Of a stretch of 64,000 nucleotides of DNA, positions 39,960-48,256 are shown in pieces; position 1 is the first letter of the stretch; each line of letters starts with the position of its first letter. A model generated the notes under the pieces. It was not told the DNA's origin. It was given only the letters and a program-made list of their open reading frames with translations, and searched no databases. The position numbers were made by a program, and so were the translations under genes. This stretch comes from Caldicoprobacter guelmensis (lineage in GTDB: Bacteria; Bacillota; Clostridia; Caldicoprobacterales; Caldicoprobacteraceae): NCBI RefSeq assembly GCF_016908415.1, contig NZ_JAFBDW010000002.1:124001-188000 (forward strand), given 5' to 3'.

Positions 39960-41152
39960 TGTTGGAGATTTCTCGTGAGTATTTGCAAGTTGAAATGGAA
40001 AAGGTGGGAGCCCATTCGGCATCCTTTCCAATATTTGAAAGAAAAGCGGAAATTATACCCTTGAAAATCTATGACGTATTAGCTCCGGGAGCAAATGTTA
40101 TAAAGCAGGAAATGCTGTCTCTCGGCGGGGATGCAGTGGTTCACAAAAACGCCGTAGACTGCAAGGTAGAAAGGTCGGACGTAATTCTTCTGGGCACCAG
40201 AAAGCACTATGAGGCTTTGTTAAAAAAATTAGAGAGAGCCGATTACTTTGGATTGCAGGATGTAAGGAAAAAGCTAAGAGATTACCTGGAAAGCAAAAAA
40301 CCGGCATATATCGAAAGCCCGTGGGGCCGCCGGATAACTTTTGACCGCACCCGGCTGATGGGTATAATAAACGTTACGCCGGACTCCTTCTTTGCCCGTT
40401 CAAGAAAAGAGGATTTAGAGCAGGTCATAAAGGCCGCTTCAGAAATGATAGAAAACGGAGTCGACATCATAGATATAGGTGGCCTTTCAACCCGTCCCGG
40501 TTCCGAACCCGTAGAGGAGGAAGAAGAACTGAAAAGGGTGCTTCCGGCTGTAAAGGCTCTCCGTGAGGAGTTTTCGCAAGTTCCTATATCGGTGGATACT
40601 TACAGAGCTAAAGTGGCGGAAAAAGCGCTGAATGCAGGAGCGGATTTAATAAACGACATCAGTGGGCTTCAGTTTGACGAAAATCTTGTAAAGGTAGTGG
40701 CCGAATATAAAGCTCCTTTGGTACTGATGCACATAAAAGGAACGCCAAAGGATATGCAGAAAAATCCTTATTATGATGATGTGGTGAGGGAAATAGTAGA
40801 GTACTTTTACGAGAGGATTGATTTTGCCGTTTCTTTTGGAGTAAGACCCGAAAACATCATCCTAGATCCCGGAATCGGCTTTGGGAAAAACTATGAGCAC
40901 AACCTGGAAATCTTAGGCCGGCTAAAGGAATTTAAAAGCCTGAAAAAGCCGCTTCTTATTGGAGCATCGAGAAAGACTTTTATCGGAAAGGCGTTGGGGG
41001 ATGTACCACCTGAGGAGAGACTGGAAGGAACCCTTGCAGTGACGGTATTATGCACGTTAAATGGAGTAGACATAGTGAGGGTGCACGACGTAAAGGAGAA
41101 CCGGAGGGCCATAGACATTGTGGAGGCGATAAAATGCCAAGGGCGTTTGTAG
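39959..41152 (+). CDS. folP: Dihydropteroate synthase, long form
   Basis: FolP joins 4-aminobenzoate to hydroxymethyl-dihydropterin diphosphate. At 397 residues it is about 120 longer than E. coli FolP. The extra N-terminal domain (LEISREYLQVEMEKVG..., IIPLKIYDVLAPGANVIKQEMLSLGGDAVVHKNAV) is a known feature of the long clostridial and archaeal form. The catalytic barrel begins at RLMGIINVTPDSFFARS near residue 118 and has GVDIIDIGGLSTRPGSEPV, ISVDTYRAKVAEKALNAGADLINDISG, LVLMHIKGTPKDMQ, ILDPGIGFGK and GASRKTFIG. The sulfonamide-binding loops look standard. It starts at the TGATG overlap with folE2. Confidence 0.95.
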   Translation: MLEISREYLQVEMEKVGAHSASFPIFERKAEIIPLKIYDVLAPGANVIKQEMLSLGGDAVVHKNAVDCKVERSDVILLGTRKHYEALLKKLERADYFGLQDVRKKLRDYLESKKPAYIESPWGRRITFDRTRLMGIINVTPDSFFARSRKEDLEQVIKAASEMIENGVDIIDIGGLSTRPGSEPVEEEEELKRVLPAVKALREEFSQVPISVDTYRAKVAEKALNAGADLINDISGLQFDENLVKVVAEYKAPLVLMHIKGTPKDMQKNPYYDDVVREIVEYFYERIDFAVSFGVRPENIILDPGIGFGKNYEHNLEILGRLKEFKSLKKPLLIGASRKTFIGKALGDVPPEERLEGTLAVTVLCTLNGVDIVRVHDVKENRRAIDIVEAIKCQGRL

Positions 41153-41595
41153 CCCTGGGGAGCAACCTGGGGGATAGAGAAAGGAACATCACCGAGGCCA
41201 TTGAAAGGATGGGGCGGCGGGGTATAAAGGTCATCAAGATGTCTTCTGTTATAGAGACGGAACCTTACGGGTATAAAGAGCAAGATAAATTTTTGAACGC
41301 CGCCTGTCTTGTGGAAACCGAACTTTCACCGGTAGAGCTTTTGGATGTGCTTCTTGAAGTAGAAAAAGAGATGGGTAGGGAAAGGAAAATTCGCTGGGGG
41401 CCTCGTAATATAGACCTGGACCTCATATTTTACGAGGACAGGATAATAATAGAAGAGCATTTGATAGTGCCCCATCCCGATGCCCACAACCGGGCTTTCG
41501 TGATGGGGCCGATTGCTGAGATCGATCCCGATTTTGTTCATCCAGTATTGAAAAAAAAGGTAAGAGAAATATATGAAGAACTAAATGAAAATTGA
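41134..41595 (+). CDS. folK: 2-amino-4-hydroxy-6-hydroxymethyldihydropteridine pyrophosphokinase
   Basis: FolK activates hydroxymethyl-dihydropterin with ATP for FolP. The start is ATG 41134 (MPRAFVALGSNLGDRERNITEAIERM), 19 nt inside folP; 153 residues. The motifs are ALGSNLGDRE, VIETEPYGYKEQDKFLNAACLVETEL, VEKEMGRERKIRWGPRNIDLDLIFY and IVPHPDAHNRAFVMGPIAEIDPDF. It is the last gene of queD-folE2-folP-folK. No terminator is obvious before the next gene. Confidence 0.95.
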   Translation: MPRAFVALGSNLGDRERNITEAIERMGRRGIKVIKMSSVIETEPYGYKEQDKFLNAACLVETELSPVELLDVLLEVEKEMGRERKIRWGPRNIDLDLIFYEDRIIIEEHLIVPHPDAHNRAFVMGPIAEIDPDFVHPVLKKKVREIYEELNEN

Positions 41596-41676
41596 CGGAA
41601 TATGTAGTATAATAAAATTGAAGGATATAAGCTGGTTGGATGAATAGTTTGTATACAATAAGGGGGGAGGGGGGTT

Positions 41677-42627
41677 TTGAGGCGGAAAGGCATACACGGC
41701 TTTATGGTCTTTTTGATCGCTCTGTTTACTGTATGCCAGCTTGTGGCTTTTTTGAATTTCAGAACCGGTTATGTGATCCGCCATGAGGACTTTGTGGAGG
41801 TATCGATAGAGCCGCCCCATCCCGCTGACAGGGGCGATGCGTCAAGGGGAAGGGTCGATGACCAGTTGGTGGACGGTGACGACATGCAAAGTCAAGATGA
41901 TAAGGAGATACTGCTTTTGAGCTTCAATATACGCCACGGAGTGGACCATAAGGGTAGAGAGAGTTTAAGGTCAATAATAGAGGAGATAAAAGGTTCCAAA
42001 GCACACATCATTGCGCTTCAAGAAGTGGACTATTACATGCCACGGTCTAGATTTAAAAATCAGGCACGCGAGATTGCATCAGCTCTGGGATTTTATTATG
42101 TATACGGTGAGACCATAAACGTGCTGGGGATAAAATACGGTAATGCCATTATAAGTGTGTATCCCATTATAGAACACCAAAATATCAGGCTGTATTCCAG
42201 CTCATTGGAAAAGAGGGCGATTTTAAAGGCAAAGGTCAGCATAGAAGGGGATATATATCACATATTAAACGTGCACCTAGGTTTGAAACGAGAGGAGCGC
42301 CAGAGGCAGATAGAGGAGATTAACGGCATAGTTGAGAATTTAAAAGGGAATGTCATTTTAATGGGCGATTTCAACGAACAAGCGTATTCTCTAGATGGAC
42401 AATCCATAAGCGACAGCTTGGTGGATACGGCTATCATCAAGCAAAAGGAGTATTTGAATACCTATGCATTTTACAGCGATACACCCAATACCCGCATTGA
42501 CCGCATATATGTAAGCAAAGATATAGAGGTAATAGATCACTTCGTTGTACCTTCGAAAACCTCGGATCATTCCATGGTTTTTGCATTGATTTCGCACAAA
42601 AAGAACAAAAAAGCAGGAATTATCTGA
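41677..42627 (+). CDS. Endonuclease/exonuclease/phosphatase family protein with N-terminal membrane anchor
   Basis: The start is TTG 41677 right behind GGGGGGAGGGGGG; 316 residues. Residues 8-25 (FMVFLIALFTVCQLVAFL) form a signal or anchor, followed by a variable linker. The EEP domain then starts at LLLSFNIRHGVDHKGRESL, with IIALQEVDYYMPRSRFKN, LNVHLGLKREERQRQIEEI, VILMGDFNEQAYS, TRIDRIYVSKDIEV and the closing SDHSMVFA. The catalytic Asn, Glu, Asp-Asn and His residues are all present. The enzyme would act outside the membrane as a phosphodiesterase or phosphatase; nucleic acid or lipid substrates are possible. It replaces the yqeY slot seen in Bacillus order. Confidence 0.8.
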   Translation: MRRKGIHGFMVFLIALFTVCQLVAFLNFRTGYVIRHEDFVEVSIEPPHPADRGDASRGRVDDQLVDGDDMQSQDDKEILLLSFNIRHGVDHKGRESLRSIIEEIKGSKAHIIALQEVDYYMPRSRFKNQAREIASALGFYYVYGETINVLGIKYGNAIISVYPIIEHQNIRLYSSSLEKRAILKAKVSIEGDIYHILNVHLGLKREERQRQIEEINGIVENLKGNVILMGDFNEQAYSLDGQSISDSLVDTAIIKQKEYLNTYAFYSDTPNTRIDRIYVSKDIEVIDHFVVPSKTSDHSMVFALISHKKNKKAGII

Positions 42628-42743
42628 GGATTGTGGAATAAACAATAATAGTGGCAAAGGCGTTAAATAGGTGTTTTTTTGTTATTAGCAAGGGTATGAT
42701 TAATATAAGGAGTCCAGTATAAAAGCTGTTAAGGGGTATTAAT

Positions 42744-44060
42744 ATGTCAAAGGGGAATTTTATAAATAAAAAATACGGGCTTGGGCTTGTCTTGGGGTTT
42801 ATGATTGTGGCTGTGTGGGCGGCAGGTGCGTTAGCTCTGGCAGATAATGATAGGGTTTATGTGGTTCCCATACAGGGGGAGATAACGCCTGCCATGGCTG
42901 CTTTCGTTGAAAAGCAGGTTAGGCTGGCAAATGCCGACAACGCTGGTGGCATACTCTTTGTGATATCCACGCTGGGAGGAAGGGTGGATGCTGCTTTTAA
43001 CATAAAGAAGGCCTTGCTTGAATCGAAAGTACCGACTGCTGTGTATATCATTGACCGAGCCGAGTCTGCTGGAGCGCTGATAGCCATAGCTTCTGACACC
43101 ATAATAATGGCACCGGGCAGCCATATGGGTTCGGCAGAACCTATACCATACACTGAAAAGAACGTGGCAGCAATAAGCGGCGAGTTCAGGAGCACTGCTG
43201 AGTTGAAGGGGAGGGACCCCAAAATTGCTGCTGCTATGGTAGACAGAACGATAGAGATACCGGGTATAAAGGAGAAGGGTTCTTTGCTGGACCTGACTAT
43301 TCAGGAGGCTTTAAAGTGCGGGTATGCGGATGCCATCGCTAAAAATGTGGATGACGCGCTTTCACATTTAGGGTGGGCAGATGCGCAGATATACAGGGTG
43401 GAGCCCGATTTTAAGATAAAAATAGCCCAGTTTTTGACTCGTACCGATGTGTCATCTCTCTTGTTGTTGGTTGGCATGATAGCAATACTTATCGAGGTTT
43501 TTGTGCCTGGATTTGGATTGCCTGGCATTATAGGCGTGATATGCTTTGGCTTGTATTTTGGAGGGAATTTTCTGGCTGGTTATACCGAATGGTGGTCTAT
43601 AATGTTGTTTGTAATAGGTCTTATTTTACTTGCAATTGAGCTGGCTGTTCCCGGATTTGGCGTATTTGGCATAGGCGGGATTATCGCTATATTGGGAGGG
43701 CTGGTATTTTCTGCTTCAGATTTTGCAAAAGGGATGATGGCAGTAGGGATAGCTTTGCTGGCCGCTATTATTGCCATACCTATACTGTATGGGCTGTTTG
43801 GCGGACCCAGGTTGCTTAGAAAGCTGGTTTTAACCGAGAAAGTGGTGACGGTGAAAGAAGCCCAACCAATGCAGAAGGCAGGGCATGTACAGCTTGTAGG
43901 CAAAGCCGGAAGTGTGGTAACCCCGTTAAGGCCGGCTGGCATCGTGGAGATCGAGGGAGTCAAATACGATGTGGTGTCGGATGGTGAATTTATTTTGCCG
44001 GGTGAGAAGGTGAAAGTGGTGGAAGTTGAGGGTTCAAAGATTGTCGTCACCAGGCTGTAA
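42744..44060 (+). CDS. nfeD: NfeD family membrane-bound ClpP-class serine protease
   Basis: The 438-residue protein has a signal anchor (GLVLGFMIVAVWAAGALALA) and a ClpP-like domain: VYVVPIQGEITPAMAAFVEKQVRLA, GILFVISTLGGRVDAAFNIKKALL and DRAESAGALIAIASDTIIMAPGSHMGSAEPI, with the catalytic Ser in ESAGAL. About four to five helices (DVSSLLLLVGMIAILIEVFVPGFGLPGIIG..., WWSIMLFVIGLILLAIELAVPGFGVFGIGG) follow, and a C-terminal OB-fold NfeD domain (LVGKAGSVVTPLRPAGIVEIEGVKYDVVSDGEFI). It is the long NfeD form and is paired with floA, as in Bacillus nfeD2-floA-like loci. It probably helps organise or process membrane microdomains. Confidence 0.92.
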   Translation: MSKGNFINKKYGLGLVLGFMIVAVWAAGALALADNDRVYVVPIQGEITPAMAAFVEKQVRLANADNAGGILFVISTLGGRVDAAFNIKKALLESKVPTAVYIIDRAESAGALIAIASDTIIMAPGSHMGSAEPIPYTEKNVAAISGEFRSTAELKGRDPKIAAAMVDRTIEIPGIKEKGSLLDLTIQEALKCGYADAIAKNVDDALSHLGWADAQIYRVEPDFKIKIAQFLTRTDVSSLLLLVGMIAILIEVFVPGFGLPGIIGVICFGLYFGGNFLAGYTEWWSIMLFVIGLILLAIELAVPGFGVFGIGGIIAILGGLVFSASDFAKGMMAVGIALLAAIIAIPILYGLFGGPRLLRKLVLTEKVVTVKEAQPMQKAGHVQLVGKAGSVVTPLRPAGIVEIEGVKYDVVSDGEFILPGEKVKVVEVEGSKIVVTRL

Positions 44061-44113
44061 GGCGCTGTTTTTATTAGCCTAAGCCTGAAAAAAATAAAAA
44101 AGGAGATGGTAGT

Positions 44114-45109
44114 ATGCCAGAGACCATTTTACTTGTAATGGGCTTGATAGTAGTGGCTATAATAGTGCTGGCCGTGATCCTTACTTTTGTGCCGCTGGGA
44201 TTGTGGATTTCAGCACTGGCAGCAGGGGTCAAGATAGGTATTTTCAACTTGATAGGTATGCGGCTGAGAAGGGTGATCCCGTCCAGGATAATCAATCCCC
44301 TTATAAAAGCTACTAAGGCAGGTCTGGACCTCAGCGTTGACAAGCTTGAAGCTCATTACCTTGCGGGAGGCAATGTAGACCGCGTGGTAAATGCATTGAT
44401 TGCGGCTCAAAGGGCCAATATTCCTCTTGAGTTTGAAAGGGCGGCTGCCATAGACTTGGCAGGAAGGGATGTGCTGCAGGCCGTTCAGATGAGCGTAAAC
44501 CCCAAGGTGATAGAGACGCCCAAGGTATCGGCTGTGGCAAAGGACGGCATAGAGGTGATGGTAAAGGCGCGGGTTACTGTGAGGGCCAACATAGACAGGT
44601 TGGTTGGCGGTGCCGGCGAGGAGACCATACTGGCCAGGGTAGGAGAAGGCATAGTGACCACTGTAGGTTCGGCTGAGAGCCATAAAGAAGTGCTGGAAAA
44701 TCCCGATCGCATTTCACAGACGGTGCTCAACAAGAGCCTTCATGCAGGGACGGCGTTTGAGATACTCTCTATTGACATAGCCGATGTGGACGTGGGAAGG
44801 AACATAGGTGCTCAGCTTCAAATTGACCAGGCAGAGGCCGATAAGCGGATTGCCCAGGCTAAGGCTGAAGAGAGGCGTGCCATGGCCGTGGCCAAGGAGC
44901 AGGAGATGCGCGCCGCCGTGCAGGAGATGCGAGCCAAAGTGGTAGAAGCCGAAGCTGAAATTCCTAGGGCTATAGCTGCAGCCCTCAGAGAAGGGAAGCT
45001 GGGAGTAATGGACTATTACGCCATGAAAAACATAATAGCCGATACGCAGATGAGGGATTCCATAGCCAGGATGGGAAGGGAAGATACATCTAGTGAAGAC
45101 AAGAAATAG
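44114..45109 (+). CDS. floA: Flotillin-like protein FloA
   Basis: FloA scaffolds bacterial membrane microdomains. The 331-residue protein has an N-terminal membrane hairpin (ILLVMGLIVVAIIVLAVILTFVPLGLWISALAAGVKIGIFNLIGMRLRRVIP). The SPFH domain follows (GLDLSVDKLEAHYLAGGNVDRVVNALIAAQRANIPLEFERAAAIDLAGRDVLQAVQMSVNPKVIETP). The C-terminal coiled coil is rich in Ala/Glu/Lys (LQIDQAEADKRIAQAKAEERRAMAVAKEQEMRAAVQEM). It matches the YqfA/UPF0365 family throughout. The gene lies 53 nt after nfeD with an AAAGGAGATGG site. Confidence 0.96.
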   Translation: MPETILLVMGLIVVAIIVLAVILTFVPLGLWISALAAGVKIGIFNLIGMRLRRVIPSRIINPLIKATKAGLDLSVDKLEAHYLAGGNVDRVVNALIAAQRANIPLEFERAAAIDLAGRDVLQAVQMSVNPKVIETPKVSAVAKDGIEVMVKARVTVRANIDRLVGGAGEETILARVGEGIVTTVGSAESHKEVLENPDRISQTVLNKSLHAGTAFEILSIDIADVDVGRNIGAQLQIDQAEADKRIAQAKAEERRAMAVAKEQEMRAAVQEMRAKVVEAEAEIPRAIAAALREGKLGVMDYYAMKNIIADTQMRDSIARMGREDTSSEDKK

Positions 45110-45139
45110 AGGCGCACGCCGGTCTGGAGATGATGATAA

Positions 45140-45652
45140 ATGTTAGATATAATTATAGTGTTTATAGTGCTTAGCATGATAATAGCCAATATATTAAAAC
45201 ATACAGGGGCTCCTAAGCAATGGCCTAATGCTGAGGTTTCAGGCGCCCCTGTGAGGCCTAGGCAGCCAAAGACGTCAACACAGTCCCGAGATGAAGGGGA
45301 TGTTTACCGGCGGCCTGGCGGCCGTCAGACGCAAATATCTAGCATTGAGAAAGAGAACAAAACGTACATGGCTACTGAAAGGTTCAGGACATCCATAGAT
45401 GCTGAGAGGGTCCAAGGCTTTTCTGTTGATAGCTCATTTGACAACTCTCTCGAGGGGGTAAGCCAAGAGGGTTTAGAGTATACTTCTAAAGATGTTGCTA
45501 GAGAAAATGTTGCGGCTGTGAGGCTTGAAATTATATCCCCAGAAGTAAAACCTCACGCTCTTTCTTTTAGCAAGCATGCCATAATAAATGGCATTATAAT
45601 GTCCGAGCTGTTGCAGCCCCCTAAGGCGTTAAGAGGAAGGCGACTTTATTAA
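45140..45652 (+). CDS. Single-pass membrane protein in the nfeD-floA operon, unknown function
   Basis: The 170-residue product has one N-terminal membrane helix (LDIIIVFIVLSMIIANILK), a polar, disordered-looking middle (VSGAPVRPRQPKTSTQSRDEGDVYRRPGGRQ) and a conserved-looking C-terminal end (FSKHAIINGIIMSELLQPPKALRGRRLY). Similar short IINGIIMSE-PPKALR ends occur on unnamed clostridial proteins in the same place. Position and topology suggest a partner of FloA or NfeD. It starts 30 nt after floA and is followed by a strong terminator, so it ends the operon. Confidence 0.7.
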   Translation: MLDIIIVFIVLSMIIANILKHTGAPKQWPNAEVSGAPVRPRQPKTSTQSRDEGDVYRRPGGRQTQISSIEKENKTYMATERFRTSIDAERVQGFSVDSSFDNSLEGVSQEGLEYTSKDVARENVAAVRLEIISPEVKPHALSFSKHAIINGIIMSELLQPPKALRGRRLY

Positions 45653-45671
45653 AGACATTTTGCCATCTGAG

Positions 45672-45714
45672 AAAAACTAGAATGTCTAATGCATTCTAGT
45701 TTTTCTTTTTTTTG
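45672..45714 (+). terminator. Terminator of the nfeD-floA operon
   Basis: A 13-bp perfect stem (AAAAACTAGAATG and complement), a 7-nt loop and a long T run. Confidence 0.9.
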
Positions 45715-45744
45715 CATATTATTTTGTATCAAGGAGGGATTGCC

Positions 45745-46020
45745 TTGAGGAAAAGGAGGATAGAAGAAGTAAAGGCAAAGGTATCCGAAATTTTTGAACT
45801 TCCAAAGGATATCGTGCTCAATCTACCCAGAATCAGCATGATTGGCAACAATCAAATGCTGGTTGAGAACCATAGGGGGGTAATAGAGTATACGCCCCAG
45901 AAGATACGTCTCAACTCTACAATCGGTGTGATCCGCGTTGAGGGGCAGGATATGAACCTTAAAAATATTGCCGCTGATGACATCTTGATAACCGGTGTGA
46001 TAAAGCTGGTGGAATTTTAG
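45745..46020 (+). CDS. yqfC: Sporulation protein YqfC
   Basis: The start is TTG 45745 behind AAGGAGGGATTG; 91 residues. FELPKDIVLNLPRISMIGNNQMLVENHRGVIEYTPQKIRLNSTIGVIRVEGQDMNLKNIAADDILITGVI matches YqfC throughout. In Bacillus it is made in the mother cell under sigma-E together with yqfD, which begins 19 nt downstream here. It has no signal or membrane segment. The promoter overlaps the preceding terminator region and I see no clear sigma-E site. Confidence 0.92.
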   Translation: MRKRRIEEVKAKVSEIFELPKDIVLNLPRISMIGNNQMLVENHRGVIEYTPQKIRLNSTIGVIRVEGQDMNLKNIAADDILITGVIKLVEF

Positions 46021-46038
46021 GTGCCGAGGTGAAAGGCA

Positions 46039-47229
46039 TTGCTTGTTTTGAAGCTGTGGAATTACATAGCTGGCTATCTGGTCATAAGGGTGGATGGCCT
46101 GTCTCTAGAAAAGTTCATCAATTTGACCATAAGCAATGGAATTTTTTTATGGGGGATAAAGCGTTCGGGCTATACCACCATGACCGCTTGCATAAGCATT
46201 GGCGGATTTAAAAGGCTTAAAGGTATTGCGCCAAAGGTAAAATGTAGGGTTAAGATACTCGGGAAAAAGGGGTTACCCTTTTTGCTTGTTCGGCTTCGTC
46301 ACAGAAAGATGTTACTCATTGGGTTGACGGCATTCATGGTGGTGTTGTACTTCCTTTCTTCATTTATATGGATGGTAGATATAGAAGGGAATCTCAAGGT
46401 ACCAGATGAGGAGCTATTAAATGTTCTGGCCAAATACGGTATCAGGCCAGGGGCTTTTAAAAAAGGGCTTGATATATCGGCGATTGAAAACCGGTTGGTC
46501 ACAGACATACCCGATATTTGGTGGGCTAGCATTCAGATTAAAGGAACCAAGGCTATAGTAAAAGTAGTGGAGAGGGCACAGCCACCTCCTATGGTTGATA
46601 AGGATTTACCCTGCAATATAGTGGCAAGCAAAGACGGCATAATCCATGAGATGGTTGTACTAGAAGGCCAACCCATGGTAAGAGTGGGCGATACGGTGAA
46701 GAAGGGGCAGCTTTTGGTAAGCGGCGTAATTGAAGACCCGGAGACCAAGGCTACACGTTTTGTGCACGCTATGGCTCAGGTAACCGCACGTACGTGGTAT
46801 GAAGGCCAGGCCATATGTTCGGTGGAAGAAGGGGTTGTGCGGCGGACTGGCAAGAAGGTGGTTCATAAGTTCATCGATATGGGGCGGTGGGTTGTGGAAT
46901 ATCAAAAAGGGGAAATACCTTTTAAGCACTATGAAGTGGAGGAAAAGAGGGTGCCCTTTTTTGGGGAAGGAAGGTTTTTCCCCGTTACCATGATAGTGAG
47001 GGAATACTATGAGGTTGAGAAGCTACCAGCCAGTATGTCCTTGGAGGTTCTTAGAGAAACAGCGCAAAAGAGGGCTATGGAGGATGTGAATAAAAAAATT
47101 CCCTCTAATGTTAAAATTGTTGACAAACAAGTGAAATACGATATGATAGAAGGTAAAGGGATAAAAGCTACTGTATATGTGGAAGTATTGGAGGATATAT
47201 CGTTAGAGCAAAAAATCAATGTTGAGTAG
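46039..47229 (+). CDS. yqfD: Sporulation protein YqfD
   Basis: YqfD is required for SpoIIIA-linked late forespore events in Bacillus. The 396-residue protein starts at TTG 46039, 8 nt after GAGGTG. It opens LWNYIAGYLVIRVDGLSLEKFINLTISNGIFLWGIKR, has a membrane helix near residues 88-110 (KMLLIGLTAFMVVLYFLSSFIWMVDIEGN) and an outside POTRA-like segment (VPDEELLNVLAKYGIRPGAFKKGLDISAIENRLVTDIPDIWWASIQIKGTKAIVKVVE). The C-terminal part is a conserved beta-rich domain. It is coupled to yqfC and phoH (13-nt gap). Confidence 0.94.
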   Translation: MLVLKLWNYIAGYLVIRVDGLSLEKFINLTISNGIFLWGIKRSGYTTMTACISIGGFKRLKGIAPKVKCRVKILGKKGLPFLLVRLRHRKMLLIGLTAFMVVLYFLSSFIWMVDIEGNLKVPDEELLNVLAKYGIRPGAFKKGLDISAIENRLVTDIPDIWWASIQIKGTKAIVKVVERAQPPPMVDKDLPCNIVASKDGIIHEMVVLEGQPMVRVGDTVKKGQLLVSGVIEDPETKATRFVHAMAQVTARTWYEGQAICSVEEGVVRRTGKKVVHKFIDMGRWVVEYQKGEIPFKHYEVEEKRVPFFGEGRFFPVTMIVREYYEVEKLPASMSLEVLRETAQKRAMEDVNKKIPSNVKIVDKQVKYDMIEGKGIKATVYVEVLEDISLEQKINVE

Positions 47230-47242
47230 GGGGATTGCTTGA

Positions 47243-48256
47243 TTGGAGAGCTTTAGGGTTGAAAAGATTGTAGAAATTGACAGCATGGAAAAGTTGCGAG
47301 CGCTTTTCGGCAGCTTTGATCAAAATTTAGAGGTGATTGAGGAAGAAATAGGGGTAAATGTTGTAACCCGTGGGACAAATGTGGTCATCATGGGGAAACC
47401 ACAGCAAGTGGAGATGGCTTATACGGTAATAACCAAGCTGCTTGATATGATAGGGAAAGGGGAGGCTGTGGACAGGGCGCAAGTCAGGTATGCCATACAG
47501 CTGGCGGCTGAAGGTCGCGAGGACCTTATAGAGGATATAGCATCTGATGTGATATGTTTAACCCATAAAGGCAAGCAGGTCCGTTGTAAGACGCTTGGCC
47601 AAAAACGTTATGTTACAGCCATTGCTCAGAATGACATTGTGTTTGGGATAGGCCCTGCTGGAACGGGTAAGACTTACCTGGCCATGGCTATGGCTGTGAC
47701 GGCTTATAAAAGCCGGGAAGTGGGACGTATTATACTGACTCGGCCAGCGGTGGAGGCAGGTGAAAAGCTGGGCTTTTTGCCGGGAGACCTACAAAACAAG
47801 GTGGACCCTTATCTTAGGCCTTTGTACGATGCGCTGTACGACCTGATAGGGTTGGAAAATTATTTAAAGCTGATCGAGCGAGGGATTATTGAGGTGGCTC
47901 CCCTTGCCTATATGAGGGGGCGTACGCTGGAGGATTCGTTCATCATACTGGATGAGGCCCAAAATACCACGCCTGAGCAGATGAAGATGTTTTTGACGAG
48001 AATAGGGGTGGGCTCTAAAGCTGTAATAACTGGCGATATTACGCAGATTGATCTTCCGCGGGGTAAAAAGTCAGGCCTTGTGGAAGCCATACAGGTGTTG
48101 AAGGGCATAAAGGGGATAGAGTTTGTGTTCTTGACGCAGCAGGACGTGGTACGCCATGAGCTGGTCATGAAGATCGTCCAGGCTTATGAGAAGTTTTATT
48201 CGGGCAAAGGAGGAGCTGAACAGGAGGATTCCCGTGAATTTAGCAGTAACAGGTAA
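47243..48256 (+). CDS. phoH: PhoH family ATPase
   Basis: The 337-residue protein starts at TTG 47243 with AGGGGGA upstream. A small N-terminal KH-like part (NLEVIEEEIGVNVVTRGTNVVIMG) is followed by the P-loop domain: Walker A GPAGTGKTYLAMAMAV, RPAVEAGEKLGFLPGDLQNKVDPYLRPLYDAL, Walker B FIILDEAQNTTPEQMKMFLTRIG and sensor ITGDITQIDLP. It is an RNA-linked ATPase/helicase-like protein, often beside ybeY and acting in rRNA processing. It overlaps pgpH by 23 nt. Confidence 0.95.
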   Translation: MESFRVEKIVEIDSMEKLRALFGSFDQNLEVIEEEIGVNVVTRGTNVVIMGKPQQVEMAYTVITKLLDMIGKGEAVDRAQVRYAIQLAAEGREDLIEDIASDVICLTHKGKQVRCKTLGQKRYVTAIAQNDIVFGIGPAGTGKTYLAMAMAVTAYKSREVGRIILTRPAVEAGEKLGFLPGDLQNKVDPYLRPLYDALYDLIGLENYLKLIERGIIEVAPLAYMRGRTLEDSFIILDEAQNTTPEQMKMFLTRIGVGSKAVITGDITQIDLPRGKKSGLVEAIQVLKGIKGIEFVFLTQQDVVRHELVMKIVQAYEKFYSGKGGAEQEDSREFSSNR

